From Acidobacteriaceae bacterium (GTDB lineage Bacteria > Acidobacteriota > Terriglobia > Terriglobales > Acidobacteriaceae), in contig DASZBM010000002.1 of assembly GCA_035944135.1 (NCBI GenBank), positions 1,488,001 to 1,552,000 on the forward strand: a stretch of DNA of 64,000 nt. The letters are read 5' to 3'. This document shows, in pieces, positions 1-9,733 of the stretch. The first letter of the stretch is position 1. Each line of letters starts with the position of its first letter. The position numbers and the translations under genes are program-made. A model generated the notes under the pieces. That model was not told the DNA's origin, did not search any database, and worked only from the letters and a program-made list of their open reading frames with translations.

Positions 1-12
1 AAACTGCCGGGT

Positions 13-52
13 GCCCCATTCATGCGCAGTCTTATCGCGCATGGGTGGGGGC
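13..52. repeat. GC-rich imperfect hairpin (REP-like)
   Basis: The left arm GCCCCATTCATGCGC (from base 14) and the right arm GCGCATGGGTGGGGGC pair with two mismatches and one bulge around a loop of about 9 bases. It lies just downstream of the stop of the leftmost gene. It may act as a terminator or be a dispersed intergenic repeat, and no T-run follows it. Confidence 0.4.
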
Positions 53-90
53 GGAAAGTTATGTGCCGGAAACTCAACGTGGTCATCCGC

Positions 91-1218
91 TTAGTTCGCC
101 GACGGCTTCTGCACGCTCTCGATCACCATCACCTTCGCCGGCGCCTTCATCGCATCCAGCTTCAGCCCGATCTGCTCCTGAATCGCCGTAAACAACGGTG
201 GCGGCGCGTCCGCGGCGTTATCTCCGCTGTTCGGCGGCGGAATCCTTCCGCCATACTGCGACTCGTCCGGCGTCCACCTGAATTGAAAGTCGTACCGGTC
301 CTTCAGTCCCGTCTGGTCCACTACCGGCCGGTCCAGCGTCCCTTGCATCACCTGCGCAAACTCTGCCATGGACGCATTGCGCACCATCATCCTTCCCGGA
401 GGTCCGCCCAGCCCTGGAGGACTGGTCGGATCGCTTGCGCTCTTCGTAAACTTCGGCCCGCCCTTCGCCACCGACAGCACGTACACCGAAAGCTCTTTCG
501 TGTCCTCATGAAACTTCAGCGCAAACCGGTCCGCCAGCAGCTTCCGCACGATTCCCCTTGCCTGCCCGAGGCTCGGCAAGCCCTCATGATCCGGCAGCAC
601 ATCCAGGTCGAAGCGGTCCGTGTTCAGCCACTCCGGTCCACCAGTCACCTGTTTCGAGTTCAGGTTATACGCCAGCGTAATCAGACCTTCGACAGTGAAG
701 TTTCTCGCCACCAGATGCCGCCCCTGCAGCGTGAACCCCCGGCCCTGTTCGTCCGGCGGGCTCGGCTTGATCGTTGCCACCTCATAACCCGGCTCTAGCT
801 TCGGGTCCATCAAACTCAGTGCCGCAGTCCGCTTCGGAAGCTCCCACGCGTCACCGGCGCTCACATGTTCCAGCGTCAGCGGAGCGGTCTGCCCGGCCTG
901 CTTCCACGTCCCCACCGCACTCTTTCCCTCAGGGCCCATCTTGCCCTCAAAGTCCACATCCATGCCGGTGATCGTGAACTTCAGCACGCCGCCATCCAGC
1001 GACAACGTCGTCGTGGCCAGTCCCCCCGGTCCGGGCTGGTCGACGGGATAGAGCTTCCCCTTCAGCGCTCCGTTCTCCTTTGTGATCTGCAGCTGGAGCC
1101 GAATGTCCTGCTGCCCCGCGTGCAGCGTCCCCTGCCAGGTCTCCGGCGCGTTCTGTGCCTTCGCTCCCACACCCCACAGCGCAGCCAACACCCCAACCCA
1201 CACCAGCAGCCTTCTCAC
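91..1218 (-). CDS. Secreted TIGR03435-family protein
   Basis: A 375-residue exported protein of unknown function. Residues 1-21 form a signal peptide ending AKA-Q. Residues about 27-130 form a small beta-rich domain (WQGTLHAG onward) that often precedes hydrolase or TIGR03435 domains in Acidobacteria. Residues about 145-365 match the TIGR03435 pattern: YEVATIKPS opening, an RxFTVEGLITLAY-like stretch, GGPEWLNTDRFDLD, LLADRFALKFH and a late VDQTGLKDRYDF. This family is strongly expanded in soil Acidobacteria, which supports the taxonomic call, but its biochemical role is unknown. The gene is single, with no operon partner in the same direction close by. Confidence 0.8.
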   Translation of the reverse strand: MRRLLVWVGVLAALWGVGAKAQNAPETWQGTLHAGQQDIRLQLQITKENGALKGKLYPVDQPGPGGLATTTLSLDGGVLKFTITGMDVDFEGKMGPEGKSAVGTWKQAGQTAPLTLEHVSAGDAWELPKRTAALSLMDPKLEPGYEVATIKPSPPDEQGRGFTLQGRHLVARNFTVEGLITLAYNLNSKQVTGGPEWLNTDRFDLDVLPDHEGLPSLGQARGIVRKLLADRFALKFHEDTKELSVYVLSVAKGGPKFTKSASDPTSPPGLGGPPGRMMVRNASMAEFAQVMQGTLDRPVVDQTGLKDRYDFQFRWTPDESQYGGRIPPPNSGDNAADAPPPLFTAIQEQIGLKLDAMKAPAKVMVIESVQKPSAN

Positions 1219-1538
1219 AGCGATCCTCCCGGAAAGTACCGCCCCATCCTAACCCCTCAACATCGCTGCGCGATCGGTCTCGCCCCTCGGTAGCGCCTCA
1301 CAATCGAGGAGCCGGTGGCGATCATACCGGAGCCTGTTGCCAAGAAGCGGGGCCCTTACAAGCCACGCCAGAACTAGAATGGCTGGCATGACGTTGCTCA
1401 CTAAGCTAAAACTCGCTCTCTCTGCATGGCTGCGGCAACCGAAGGATGAGATGGACCGACGTCAAGACACAAGCAAGATTCAGTCCCTCTTCCCGCCGAA
1501 GAAATAACGAATTTCGAACTGAGGCACTCCCCACCCCC
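1219..1538. other. Intergenic stretch, no gene recognised
   Basis: About 320 bases between two leftward genes. One short open stretch on the plus strand (1294-1377) would encode a basic tail reading AKKRGPYKPRQN before a TAG stop. It has no convincing start or length and may be a relic. Nothing else was supported. Confidence 0.4.
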
Positions 1539-2924
1539 TCATCTTTTCTTCGCAGTATGATCGCCGTTCTGATGCAGCACCAGTGAAGTGATCGTCCCAT
1601 TCGCATCCGGCACAAACTCCAGTTCGGCATCGGGCTGGCGCGCATAGAACCGCGCGTGCCCATCCACTACTCCCTGGTACATCAACGGAAGATCCTGCTG
1701 TCCGGCACCCGACGCCAGTAATCCATTCGGCCCCATCGCAATCGTGATCGCGAAGCTCGGCGCGACGTCGTACACGCCTTCAAACTTCTTCAACGCCTCC
1801 ATCGCGATTGGCACCGGCTTGTGCTCATCCGGCAACACCACCGGTTTGCCCAGCGCCACCGACATCAACTCATCACTCACTCGATCGATCGCGCCGCCGT
1901 TCTCATTGCTCAGCACAATCACCGCCAGCCGACGCTCCGGCACATACGCCAGTTCAGTGTTGAATCCCTCGATTCCCCCGCCGTGCACCACCGTGCGCAC
2001 ACCGTTCTTCGTCTGCACAAACACGCCAAGCCCGTAATCACCTTTACCCGGCGTCGTCATTCTCTTCAGCGAATCCGCACTCAGCACCTTGCCGCCAAAG
2101 AGCCCACGCTCCCACTTCAACAGATCGCCCGTCGTCGAATACATCGACCCCGCAGCCCACGGAATCGACATCGACTCCGACCGCGCCACCACGAGCTTGC
2201 CGCCGCCCGCGCGCCTGTATCCTTCCGCCCGCTTCGGCAGCACCAGATCATCCGTATCCAGCCCGGTATCGCTCATCCCCAGCGGATCCAGCAGCCGCTC
2301 GCGCAACAGCTTGTCGTACGGCTCTCCGCTCACCTTCTCAATCACCATCCCCAGCACCTCAAAGTTCGAGTTGCTGTACTCAAACTTGCTGCCCGGCTCA
2401 AACTCCAGCGGCTTCGCCTCGATTCTCGCCAGCTCCTCCGCATGCGTATGCCGGTTCGCCGCCCACTCGCCAAAATCTTTCTCATTCGTGAAATTCGGAA
2501 TCCCCGACGTATGCCCTAACAAATTCGCCAGCGTGATCTTCTCCCACGCAGCCGGCACATCCGGCAGGTACTTGTTCACCGGATCTTCAATCCGCAGCTT
2601 GCCATCCTGTTCGAGCAGCAGCACCAGCGACGCCGTGAACTGCTTCGTCAGCGACCCCAGCCGAAACTTCACATCCGGCGCATTCGCAATATTCCACTCC
2701 TCCACCGCATCGCCATAGCCCTTGTTCAGCAACACCGTATCCCCATCCACCACCAGCACCGAACCAATGAAGCCGTTGTCCTTCGTATACGCGCTTACCA
2801 CCTGCTCCATCCGCGCCGCTCGATCGACACTCGGCGCACTCTTCTCCTGCGCGCGCATCGTTCCCGCACACAATACCGCTACCCAGACTGCCGCAAAGGC
2901 ACTCCTCATCGCACGCTCCATCAC
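1539..2924 (-). CDS. Exported serine hydrolase, beta-lactamase (class C/PBP4*) family
   Basis: A 461-residue protein with an N-terminal signal peptide (residues 1-25, ending MRAQ). The penicillin-binding/class C fold is indicated by the SxxK nucleophile motif SLTK (S91, K94), a YSN-type second motif (in FEYSNSNFEVLG, about residue 183) and a C-terminal HGGGIEGF motif in place of KTG. Residues after about 370 form a small beta domain frequent in this family. Members include D-aminopeptidases, esterases and peptidoglycan amidases, so the substrate cannot be assigned. An in-frame ATG (M6) could be the start. Confidence 0.85.
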   Translation of the reverse strand: MMERAMRSAFAAVWVAVLCAGTMRAQEKSAPSVDRAARMEQVVSAYTKDNGFIGSVLVVDGDTVLLNKGYGDAVEEWNIANAPDVKFRLGSLTKQFTASLVLLLEQDGKLRIEDPVNKYLPDVPAAWEKITLANLLGHTSGIPNFTNEKDFGEWAANRHTHAEELARIEAKPLEFEPGSKFEYSNSNFEVLGMVIEKVSGEPYDKLLRERLLDPLGMSDTGLDTDDLVLPKRAEGYRRAGGGKLVVARSESMSIPWAAGSMYSTTGDLLKWERGLFGGKVLSADSLKRMTTPGKGDYGLGVFVQTKNGVRTVVHGGGIEGFNTELAYVPERRLAVIVLSNENGGAIDRVSDELMSVALGKPVVLPDEHKPVPIAMEALKKFEGVYDVAPSFAITIAMGPNGLLASGAGQQDLPLMYQGVVDGHARFYARQPDAELEFVPDANGTITSLVLHQNGDHTAKKR

Positions 2925-3031
2925 TCTGAACTCACATCACGCACGCCATCTGACCGCGCGCGGATCGAAAGGTTTCACCACACGTCCGCAAATTGATTGC
3001 ATCTGCCAAGCTTCGTCGTACCATAATCCGC

Positions 3032-4153
3032 ATGAGCGCCACGCCCGACACTCCCATCCGCTGCGCAGTCCTCGGTTTCGGCCTCGCCGGCAAGGTCTTC
3101 CACTGCCCCTTCATCTCCGCGGTCCCCGGCCTCGAACTCACCGCAATCGTTCAGCGCAAAGGCGACGAAGGCGCGCGCGCCTATCCCTCCGCGCGCATTC
3201 TCCGCTCCGTCGACGAAGCCTTCGCCGACCCCACCATCGACCTCATCGTCGTCGCCACGCCAAACGAAACCCACTTCGACCTCGCCGCCCAGGCGCTCCA
3301 GGCCGGCAAGCACGCCGTCGTCGACAAGCCCATCACCTCTTCCGCCAAATCCGCGCAAGCGCTCGCCTCGATGGCCAAAGCGCACAGCCGCATCCTCGCG
3401 CCCTTCCACAACCGTCGCTGGGACGGCGACTTCCTCACCGTCCGCAAGCTTCTCCACGACAACACCCTCGGCCGCGTCGTCGAGATCACCTCACGCTTCG
3501 ACCGCTACCGCCCCCTCCAGCGCCCCAACACCTGGAAGGAATCCGCCACCGCCTCTACCGGCCTCCTCTACGACCTCGGCCCGCACCTCGTCGACCAGGC
3601 GCTCGCTCTCTTCGGCCCGCCCGCGCGCCTCACCGCCATGATCCACCACGACCGCGACACCACCGACATCGACGACGCCTTCGACATCATCCTCGAGTAC
3701 GAGCGCGGCTTCGGCCACACTCTCCGCTACATCTGCGCCGCCACCATGCTCGCCCCCGATCCCTCGCCGCGCTTCCTCGTCCACGGCACTCACGGCAGCT
3801 ACCGCAAGTTCGGCGTCGACCCCCAGGAGCCCACACTCCTCAACACCACCCTCCGTCCGCCTCGCCTAGACTCCCCCGAGTCCGCCACCACCCCCTGGCT
3901 CCCCGAACCCGAATCCGCCTGGGGCACCCTCACCGTCGCGCACGAGCTCACCCAGAACACTCAGCTCACCCGGTCGCAGCTCCCCACCATCCCCGGCGAC
4001 TACCGCCTCTTCTACGCCAACGTCCGCGACGCCATCCGCGGCAGCGCCCCACTCTCCGTCACCGCCGTCGACGGCTTCCGCACCCTCCGCCTCCTCGACC
4101 TCGCCCGCCAATCCAGCGAACTCCGCCGCACCCTCCCCGTCACCTTCGACTAA
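3032..4153 (+). CDS. Gfo/Idh/MocA family NAD(P)-dependent oxidoreductase
   Basis: A 373-residue cytosolic sugar or inositol dehydrogenase-like protein. The N-terminal Rossmann fold has a glycine motif in VLGFGLAGKVFH. VVATPNETHFDLA and the catalytic-lysine motif DKPIT (EKP equivalent) follow. The C-terminal domain carries the GLLYDLGPHLVDQAL signature with its conserved His. The ATG at 3032 is preferred over an upstream in-frame start at 2993 because the Rossmann strand begins soon after it. The sequence most resembles the YdgJ/scyllo-inositol dehydrogenase subgroup, but the substrate is not known. It may be co-transcribed with the ATP-grasp gene 100 bases downstream. Confidence 0.85.
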   Translation: MSATPDTPIRCAVLGFGLAGKVFHCPFISAVPGLELTAIVQRKGDEGARAYPSARILRSVDEAFADPTIDLIVVATPNETHFDLAAQALQAGKHAVVDKPITSSAKSAQALASMAKAHSRILAPFHNRRWDGDFLTVRKLLHDNTLGRVVEITSRFDRYRPLQRPNTWKESATASTGLLYDLGPHLVDQALALFGPPARLTAMIHHDRDTTDIDDAFDIILEYERGFGHTLRYICAATMLAPDPSPRFLVHGTHGSYRKFGVDPQEPTLLNTTLRPPRLDSPESATTPWLPEPESAWGTLTVAHELTQNTQLTRSQLPTIPGDYRLFYANVRDAIRGSAPLSVTAVDGFRTLRLLDLARQSSELRRTLPVTFD

Positions 4154-4254
4154 CGAATCACCACCGCACAGGGTGGGCTATCGCGCGTTAAGACGCGCGA
4201 TAATTCGCAGGACGCCGCCGCCACACGGCAGCACATCGTGTACTCTTGCACGCA

Positions 4255-5454
4255 ATGTCGCGCCCCACCATCCTCTGCATCACCACCTACGAAAAAGGCC
4301 AGGCCTTCCTCCGCGAAGTCGCCAGCCTCGGCTGCGACATCCACCTCCTCACCGTCCACAAGCTCCGCGACGCCGACTGGCCCCGCGACATCCTCGCCGG
4401 CTTCCACACCATCCCCGAAGACCTCACGCCCGAACAAACCCTCCCGTACATCGCCAACCTCATGCGCCACATCCCCATCGCGCGCATCGTTCCGCTCGAC
4501 GAATTCGATCTCGAGACCGCCGCCCTCGCCCGCGAGCACCTCCGCCTCCCCGGCATGGGCCAGACCGCCACCCGCTTCTTCCGCGACAAGCTTGCCATGC
4601 GCGAAGCCGCCGCCCGTGCCGGCGTCTCCGTCCCCGCCTTCTCCTCCGTTGCCAACCACGACGCCCTCTATCAATTCCTCCAATCCACCGAAGGTCCCTG
4701 GCTCCTCAAGCCGCGCTGGTCCGCCTCTGCCATCGGCATCCACAAATTCCAAACCGTCGAAGAAGTCTGGCCGATCCTCGATCGCCTCGGCGACGCCGCC
4801 ACCAACCACCTGGTTGAGCGCTTCCTCCCCGGCGACATCTTCCACGTCGAAGGCATCACCTGGAACGGCCGCGTCCTGTTCGCCGCGCCGCACAAATACG
4901 GCCAGCCGCCCTTCGAAACCATGCACTCCGGCGGCATCTTTTCCACCCGCGCGCTCGACCGCTCCTCCGAAGAAGCCCGCGCCCTCCTCAAAATCCACGC
5001 CGCCACACTCGCCGCCCTCGGCATGCAGGCCGGCGTCACCCACTCCGAGTTCATCCGCGCTCACGCCGACGGCCGCTTCTACTTCCTCGAAACCGCCGCC
5101 CGCGTCGGCGGCGCCTACATCGCAGAAGTCGTCGAGCACGCAGCTGGAATTAATCCCTGGATCGAGTGGGCCAGCATCGAAGTCGCCCTCGCCCGCGGCG
5201 AAGAGTACCAACTCCCGCCCATCCGCCCCGACTACGCCGGCAGTCTCATCTCGCTCGCTCGCCAGGAGTGGCCCGACACCTCCGCCTACACCGACCCCGA
5301 GATCGTCCACCGCCTCTCGAAGCTCCACCACGCCGGCCTCATCCTCCGCTCGCCCGACCCCACCCGCATCGAATCCCTCCTCCGCGACTACACCACCCGC
5401 TTCCTCACCGACTTCTACGCCCGCCTCGACGCCCCTGCCAAACCCACCGCCTGA
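4255..5454 (+). CDS. ATP-grasp domain enzyme
   Basis: A 399-residue protein with an N-terminal pre-ATP-grasp domain (ILCITTYEKGQAFLREVA) and an ATP-grasp core: RFFRDKLAMREAAARAGV, the ATP-binding LLKPRWSASAIGIHK (conserved Lys), LVERFLPGDIFHVEG, and the metal-binding FYFLETAARVGGAY. The fold makes an acyl-phosphate and ligates it to an amine or thiol, as in carbamoyl-phosphate synthetase, biotin carboxylase and L-amino acid ligases. No partner gene shows the substrate. The ATG at 4255 is chosen; a TTG three codons upstream is in frame. Codon use is extremely C-rich, like its neighbours. Confidence 0.8.
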   Translation: MSRPTILCITTYEKGQAFLREVASLGCDIHLLTVHKLRDADWPRDILAGFHTIPEDLTPEQTLPYIANLMRHIPIARIVPLDEFDLETAALAREHLRLPGMGQTATRFFRDKLAMREAAARAGVSVPAFSSVANHDALYQFLQSTEGPWLLKPRWSASAIGIHKFQTVEEVWPILDRLGDAATNHLVERFLPGDIFHVEGITWNGRVLFAAPHKYGQPPFETMHSGGIFSTRALDRSSEEARALLKIHAATLAALGMQAGVTHSEFIRAHADGRFYFLETAARVGGAYIAEVVEHAAGINPWIEWASIEVALARGEEYQLPPIRPDYAGSLISLARQEWPDTSAYTDPEIVHRLSKLHHAGLILRSPDPTRIESLLRDYTTRFLTDFYARLDAPAKPTA

Positions 5455-5515
5455 ACCACCAGCGCTCGTCCCACCGACCGTCCATCCTCCCTACCGCTGC
5501 TCTGTTCGCGCCGTC

Positions 5516-5538
5516 ATCCTGAGCCGTAGGCGAAGGAT
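5516..5538. repeat. Short intergenic hairpin, candidate dispersed repeat
   Basis: ATCCTGAGCCGTAGGCGAAGGAT forms an interrupted stem (ATCCT/AGGAT and GCC/GGC) between two rightward genes. The core CATCCTGAG-n-CGAAGGATCT looks like a mobile intergenic hairpin. Only this copy was noticed in the window, so repeat status is inferred. Confidence 0.35.
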
Positions 5539-5616
5539 CTCCGTATTTCGGACCGCCACGGACCCTGAAAACTAACACCACCAAACCCCTCAAGAGAACG
5601 GTATCTTAGATCCGTG

Positions 5617-8499
5617 ATGCCATTGAACCGCCGATCCTTCATCCAAAGCGCCCTGCTCGCCGGCAGCGCCATCAAACTCCGCGCTCTCACCACCCACCTT
5701 TCCGCCGCAACAACCGACATCACCACCCTCCGCTCTCAATTCCGCGAGCCGCCCAAAAAATTCCGCCCCATCGTCCGCTGGTGGTGGCCTGGCGACGACG
5801 TCGACGAACCCGAACTCCTGCGCGAACTTTCCGCGCTCGACGACGCCTGGTTCGGCGGCGCCGAAATCCAGGCCTTCAACAAAGCCTTCCCCGACGACTT
5901 TCTCGCCGCCGAAAAAGACCGCATCAACGGCTTCGCCACCGACTCCTTCTTCCGCCATGTCGCCACCGTCGCCCGCGGCGCGCGCGATCGCGGTCTCTTC
6001 ATCGACTACACCTTCGGTTCCGGCTGGCCCTTCGGCGGCGGCGAAGCCATCACCCCGGAACTCGCCGCCATCGAGCTCCGCTCCTCGCATCTCTCCGTCC
6101 AGGGTCCCGGCACCTTCCACTCGCGCCTCCAGATTCCATCCATCGCCGACAGCGACGGACTTCCCGCCGGCTGGGCGGAGCGCATTAAGAAGCGCGCAAC
6201 CATCGTCGCCGTCATCGCCGTCCGCGGCTCCGAGCCGCAGTTCGCCTTCCATCAAACCGATGGCCACGGACGCGCCGTCTTCGCCTCCGGCGACTTGATC
6301 CACGACACCGCCGTAGATCTCACCGCCAACCTCCAGCCCGATGGCCTGCTGCACTGGGAGATCCCCTCGGGCACATGGCAGCTCTTCCTCTTCCTCTCCA
6401 CGCCCACCGGCCAGCGCCTCAACGCCGGCGCCGGTGCCGGTCCGCAGCTCGTCATGGATCACCTCAGCGCCGACGCCTTTCGCGCTCACGCCGCCCGTGT
6501 CGGCGACGCCGCCATTCCGTTCCTCAAAGACGTTCTCGGCAACGGCATGCGCGCCATCTTCTGCGACAGCCTCGAGGTTCGCGGCAACATCTTCTGGAGT
6601 GACGACTTCCTCGCAGAGTTCAAGCGTCGCCGCGGCTACGATCTGCAGCCCTATCTCCCCATCCTGCAGGTTCAAACAGCCAACCTGCCCTACGCGCGCT
6701 TCTATGAAATGCCGTACTTCGACATCAAAGGCATCGGCGATCAGGTCCGCCACGACTATCGCCTCACTGTCGCCGAGCTCATGACCGAGCGCTTCTACAG
6801 CCAGTTCAATCGCTGGGCGCACGACCACAATCTCCTCTCCCGCACCCAGGCGCACGGCGCTCCCGTCGACGTCCTCCGCGTCTACGAAGAAGCCGACATC
6901 CCCGAAACCGAGCAGCTCTACGACGAGGGCTGCTACGACTTCCTCAAGCTCGCCTCCTCTGCCGCGCACATCAACGGCCGCGCGCTGGTTGGCAGCGAAT
7001 CCTTCGTCTGGCCCAGTGCCGCCTATCAGACCACCCCGGAAAAGATGAAGCTCGCCGCCGACGAGCTCTTCACCGCCGGCATCAACGCCATCGTCTTCCA
7101 CGGCTTTCCCTATCAGGTGCCCGGCATCCCCGCTCCCGGCTGGCATCCATTCAGCGGCAGCAACCACTCCGGCAACTACTCTTCGCAATTCAACGAGCTC
7201 AATCCGCTCTGGCCCTACTTCGCTCAAGTCAACCGCTATCTCAGCCGCCTCCAGTTCATCCTTCAGTCTGCAAAGACCGTTCCCGCCGTCGCCGTCTTCC
7301 GCGACACCCTCACCCACGGCGCCGAAGAAGCTCCGCCCACGCCCCCGCTCAATCAGGCCATCATGGACGCCGGCTACTTCTACGACTACATCAACGGCGA
7401 CTCGCTCCTCCAAAGCAAAATCGACAACAAATCGTTGATCACGGTCGCCGGCACGAAATACCGCGCACTCATCCTTCCCTCCATCGACTCACTGCCCGCA
7501 GACGTCGCCGAAAAGATCGAGTCCTTTGCCTCCGCCGGTCTTCCTGTGCTGTTCTTCGGCGATGCTCCCACCCGCGCCAGCAGCTTCGCCTCTCGGGTTG
7601 AAGACACTCAGCGCGTCGAACACGCCATGGCCGCTATCCGCAGCCATCCCGGGTTCCACACCGCCGCGCAGATCCCCTCCCTGATCTCCGCGCTGTCCAC
7701 CGCCTCTGCTCCCAACATCCGCTTCCACGGCGATCCGTTCTTCTTCATCCAGAAGCAGCTCGACGACACTTCCCTCTTCTTCCTGCGCAACGAGTCCGAT
7801 CAGTTGCGCAAACTAGACGCCGAATTCGAAGCCGAGGGCGAACCGCAACTCTGGGATCCATGGACGGGCGACATCGCTGGGCTTTCCTTCACCCGGACCG
7901 GCCCCAACAAAGTGGCGATCAAGCTCGACCTGCAACCCCTCTCATCCGCATTGATCGCCTTCAGCCCGAATTCCGCCCAGCATCTCCCGCTCGCAAAACA
8001 ACTCTCCGCCTATGAAATGCCGATAACGCAGGACATTGGGACGAGCGGCTGGACCCTTGTCGCAACCGAGACAGTTCCCGCAAGCGGCGCCCGCATCATC
8101 CGCCGCACGCTTCCCCTCCTCGTCGACTGGTCTCTCGACCCGGAGCTCCGCAGCTTCTGCGGCCGCGGCGTCTACACCACCAGCTTCACACTCACCTCGA
8201 AAGTTCACGAGAGCCGCATCGTCCTCGACCTCGGCAGCGTCCGCGAGGTGGCCGACGTCAAGATCAACGGCACACCAGTCGGCACCCTCCTCCTGCGGCC
8301 CTACCAGATCGACATCACAGAACACGTCCACGCCGGAGACAACACCCTCGAGGTCGCCGTCACCAACACCCTCTTCAACGCCATGGCCCTCCGCACTCCC
8401 CGGAACTTCACCCCCGGCCCCACCGAAAACGCCTCCGGCCTGATGTCCGGCGGCCTCATAGGTCCCGTCCGCCTCCAATACATGCGCACAAAGTCTTGA
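5617..8499 (+). CDS. Exported GH106-type alpha-L-rhamnosidase-like hydrolase
   Basis: A 960-residue protein with a twin-arginine style leader (NRRSFIQSALLAGS, residues 4-17). The motif RPIVRWWWPGD (residues 50-60) followed by a helix and WFGGAEIQAF is the hallmark opening of glycoside hydrolase family 106, which removes alpha-L-rhamnose from rhamnogalacturonan and other glycans. The central region is a large TIM-barrel-like catalytic part. Residues about 850-955 form a carbohydrate-binding-like beta sandwich (VLDLGSVREVADVKING). ATG 5617 is preferred over the adjacent GTG 5614. It stands alone, so the natural substrate is unknown. Confidence 0.8.
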   Translation: MPLNRRSFIQSALLAGSAIKLRALTTHLSAATTDITTLRSQFREPPKKFRPIVRWWWPGDDVDEPELLRELSALDDAWFGGAEIQAFNKAFPDDFLAAEKDRINGFATDSFFRHVATVARGARDRGLFIDYTFGSGWPFGGGEAITPELAAIELRSSHLSVQGPGTFHSRLQIPSIADSDGLPAGWAERIKKRATIVAVIAVRGSEPQFAFHQTDGHGRAVFASGDLIHDTAVDLTANLQPDGLLHWEIPSGTWQLFLFLSTPTGQRLNAGAGAGPQLVMDHLSADAFRAHAARVGDAAIPFLKDVLGNGMRAIFCDSLEVRGNIFWSDDFLAEFKRRRGYDLQPYLPILQVQTANLPYARFYEMPYFDIKGIGDQVRHDYRLTVAELMTERFYSQFNRWAHDHNLLSRTQAHGAPVDVLRVYEEADIPETEQLYDEGCYDFLKLASSAAHINGRALVGSESFVWPSAAYQTTPEKMKLAADELFTAGINAIVFHGFPYQVPGIPAPGWHPFSGSNHSGNYSSQFNELNPLWPYFAQVNRYLSRLQFILQSAKTVPAVAVFRDTLTHGAEEAPPTPPLNQAIMDAGYFYDYINGDSLLQSKIDNKSLITVAGTKYRALILPSIDSLPADVAEKIESFASAGLPVLFFGDAPTRASSFASRVEDTQRVEHAMAAIRSHPGFHTAAQIPSLISALSTASAPNIRFHGDPFFFIQKQLDDTSLFFLRNESDQLRKLDAEFEAEGEPQLWDPWTGDIAGLSFTRTGPNKVAIKLDLQPLSSALIAFSPNSAQHLPLAKQLSAYEMPITQDIGTSGWTLVATETVPASGARIIRRTLPLLVDWSLDPELRSFCGRGVYTTSFTLTSKVHESRIVLDLGSVREVADVKINGTPVGTLLLRPYQIDITEHVHAGDNTLEVAVTNTLFNAMALRTPRNFTPGPTENASGLMSGGLIGPVRLQYMRTKS

Positions 8500-8553
8500 T
8501 TTCACATCACTTGCCCGCGCGGCCCATACCCCCTGCAGAGACTTACCCTTTTA

Positions 8554-8638
8554 GAATCAAGACTTTGCAAAAGAAGTCCAGACCTAAGTCCCCTGTTTCG
8601 AAGACTTTGCACAAAAACAGGGGGGAAGGGGGTACCCC
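8554..8638 (+). repeat. 85-bp intergenic repeat, copy A
   Basis: This intergenic element begins GAATCAAGACTTTGCAAA and ends GGGGGTACCCC. The minus strand of 15311-15394 carries a second copy that aligns almost without gaps, sharing GAATCA, GACTTTGCAAA, AAGTCCA, CCTAAGTC, GAAGACTTTGCACA and GGGTACCC. Within the element GACTTTG recurs and AAGTC provides the inverse, so it can fold. Confidence 0.7.
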
Positions 8639-8677
8639 TCTGCAACAACAAACTAATCTGGTGCGAGGAGCGGAGTG

Positions 8678-9733
8678 ATGAAAGCGCTGATGCTGTGCAG
8701 GTACGAACATCTGGAGGTTACGGATATCCCGGAGCCCGACTGCGCGCCCGACGAGGTGCTGATTCGTGTGGCGGCCTGCGGTATCTGCGGTAGCGATGTT
8801 CACGGGTACGACGGTAGCTCCGGGCGCCGCATTCCCCCCATCGTGATGGGGCATGAGGGGGCCGGCATCATCGAGCGTGTCGGCACGCACGTAAAAAACT
8901 ACAAGCCTGGTGACCGCGTGACCTTTGACTCCACTGTTTACTGCGGCGATTGCGAATTCTGCCAGCGCGGCGAGGTCAATCTCTGCGATAACCGCCAGGT
9001 GCTCGGCGTCTCCTGCGGGGACTACCGGCGCAACGGCGCCTTCGCGGAACTCGTCGCGGTCCCGGCACGCATTCTTTATCCCCTGCCCGACGGTTTCCCT
9101 TTCGAAGAGGCCGCGATGCTTGAGGCGGTGTCGGTTGCGTTGCATGCCGTACGCATCACGCAAATGAAGGGTGGCGAATCAGCGTTGGTCATCGGTGCAG
9201 GGATGATTGGTCTGCTCACCGCACAGGCAGCACGCGCTGCAGGATGCAAGTCCGTAATGATCGCCGATGTGGACGCAGCGCGCCTGAAGCTGGCTGAGGA
9301 GGTCGGCATCCCGGAAACACTGCACCTCAGCGGACAGCAGCTGATCGACGAAGTGCTGCGCCGTACCGGCGGACACGGCGTGGATGTGGTGCTCGAGGCC
9401 GTGGGCCGCGCCGAAACGGTCGTCGCCTCCATTGAGTGTGTGCGCCGCGGCGGCACGGTGACCCTTATCGGCAACATTCAACCGGAGGTGCCACTGCCAC
9501 TGCAACGCGTTGTCACCCGCGAGATCCGGCTGCAGGGCTCGTGCGCGTCAGCGGGCGAATATACGGAGGCCATCCGTCTGATGAGCGATGGCGCGATCAC
9601 CGTAAGGCCGCTCATCTCCGCGATGTCATCGCTGGAGGAGGCCTCTGACTGGTTCCGCCGTCTGCATTGTCGCGAGGCCGGCCTGCTCAAGGTGGTTGTA
9701 ACGCCGAACGGCACATCAGAGGTAGACGCGTGA
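8678..9733 (+). CDS. Zinc-dependent medium-chain alcohol/polyol dehydrogenase
   Basis: A 351-residue cytosolic MDR enzyme. The GroES-like domain carries the catalytic zinc ligand motif CGICGSDVHGYDG and GHEGAG, and the structural-zinc cluster CGDCEFCQRGEVNLC. The Rossmann domain has the glycine motif in VIGAGMIGLLTAQAA, followed by an acidic residue (IADVD) that suggests NAD preference. This pattern fits sorbitol, galactitol, threonine or butanediol dehydrogenases. ATG 8678 follows a purine-rich GAGGAGCGG; GTG 8675 is adjacent. It is translationally coupled to the next SDR gene (GTGA overlap), so both likely serve one sugar or polyol pathway. Confidence 0.85.
   Translation: MKALMLCRYEHLEVTDIPEPDCAPDEVLIRVAACGICGSDVHGYDGSSGRRIPPIVMGHEGAGIIERVGTHVKNYKPGDRVTFDSTVYCGDCEFCQRGEVNLCDNRQVLGVSCGDYRRNGAFAELVAVPARILYPLPDGFPFEEAAMLEAVSVALHAVRITQMKGGESALVIGAGMIGLLTAQAARAAGCKSVMIADVDAARLKLAEEVGIPETLHLSGQQLIDEVLRRTGGHGVDVVLEAVGRAETVVASIECVRRGGTVTLIGNIQPEVPLPLQRVVTREIRLQGSCASAGEYTEAIRLMSDGAITVRPLISAMSSLEEASDWFRRLHCREAGLLKVVVTPNGTSEVDA

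Noticed and set aside
22-798. 258-residue plus-strand frame rich in Arg and His
   Set aside because: It lies antisense to the TIGR03435 gene and has shadow-frame composition without any domain.
2722-4191. 489-residue plus-strand frame over the Gfo/Idh gene
   Set aside because: Extreme Arg/Pro/His content from reading the C-rich gene in the wrong frame; the 3032-4153 frame carries real motifs.
4150-5331. 393-residue minus-strand frame
   Set aside because: Gly/Val/Glu/Ala-rich shadow opposite the ATP-grasp gene, with no motif.
5590-7413. 607-residue minus-strand frame
   Set aside because: Antisense shadow of the GH106 gene caused by high GC and rare stops.
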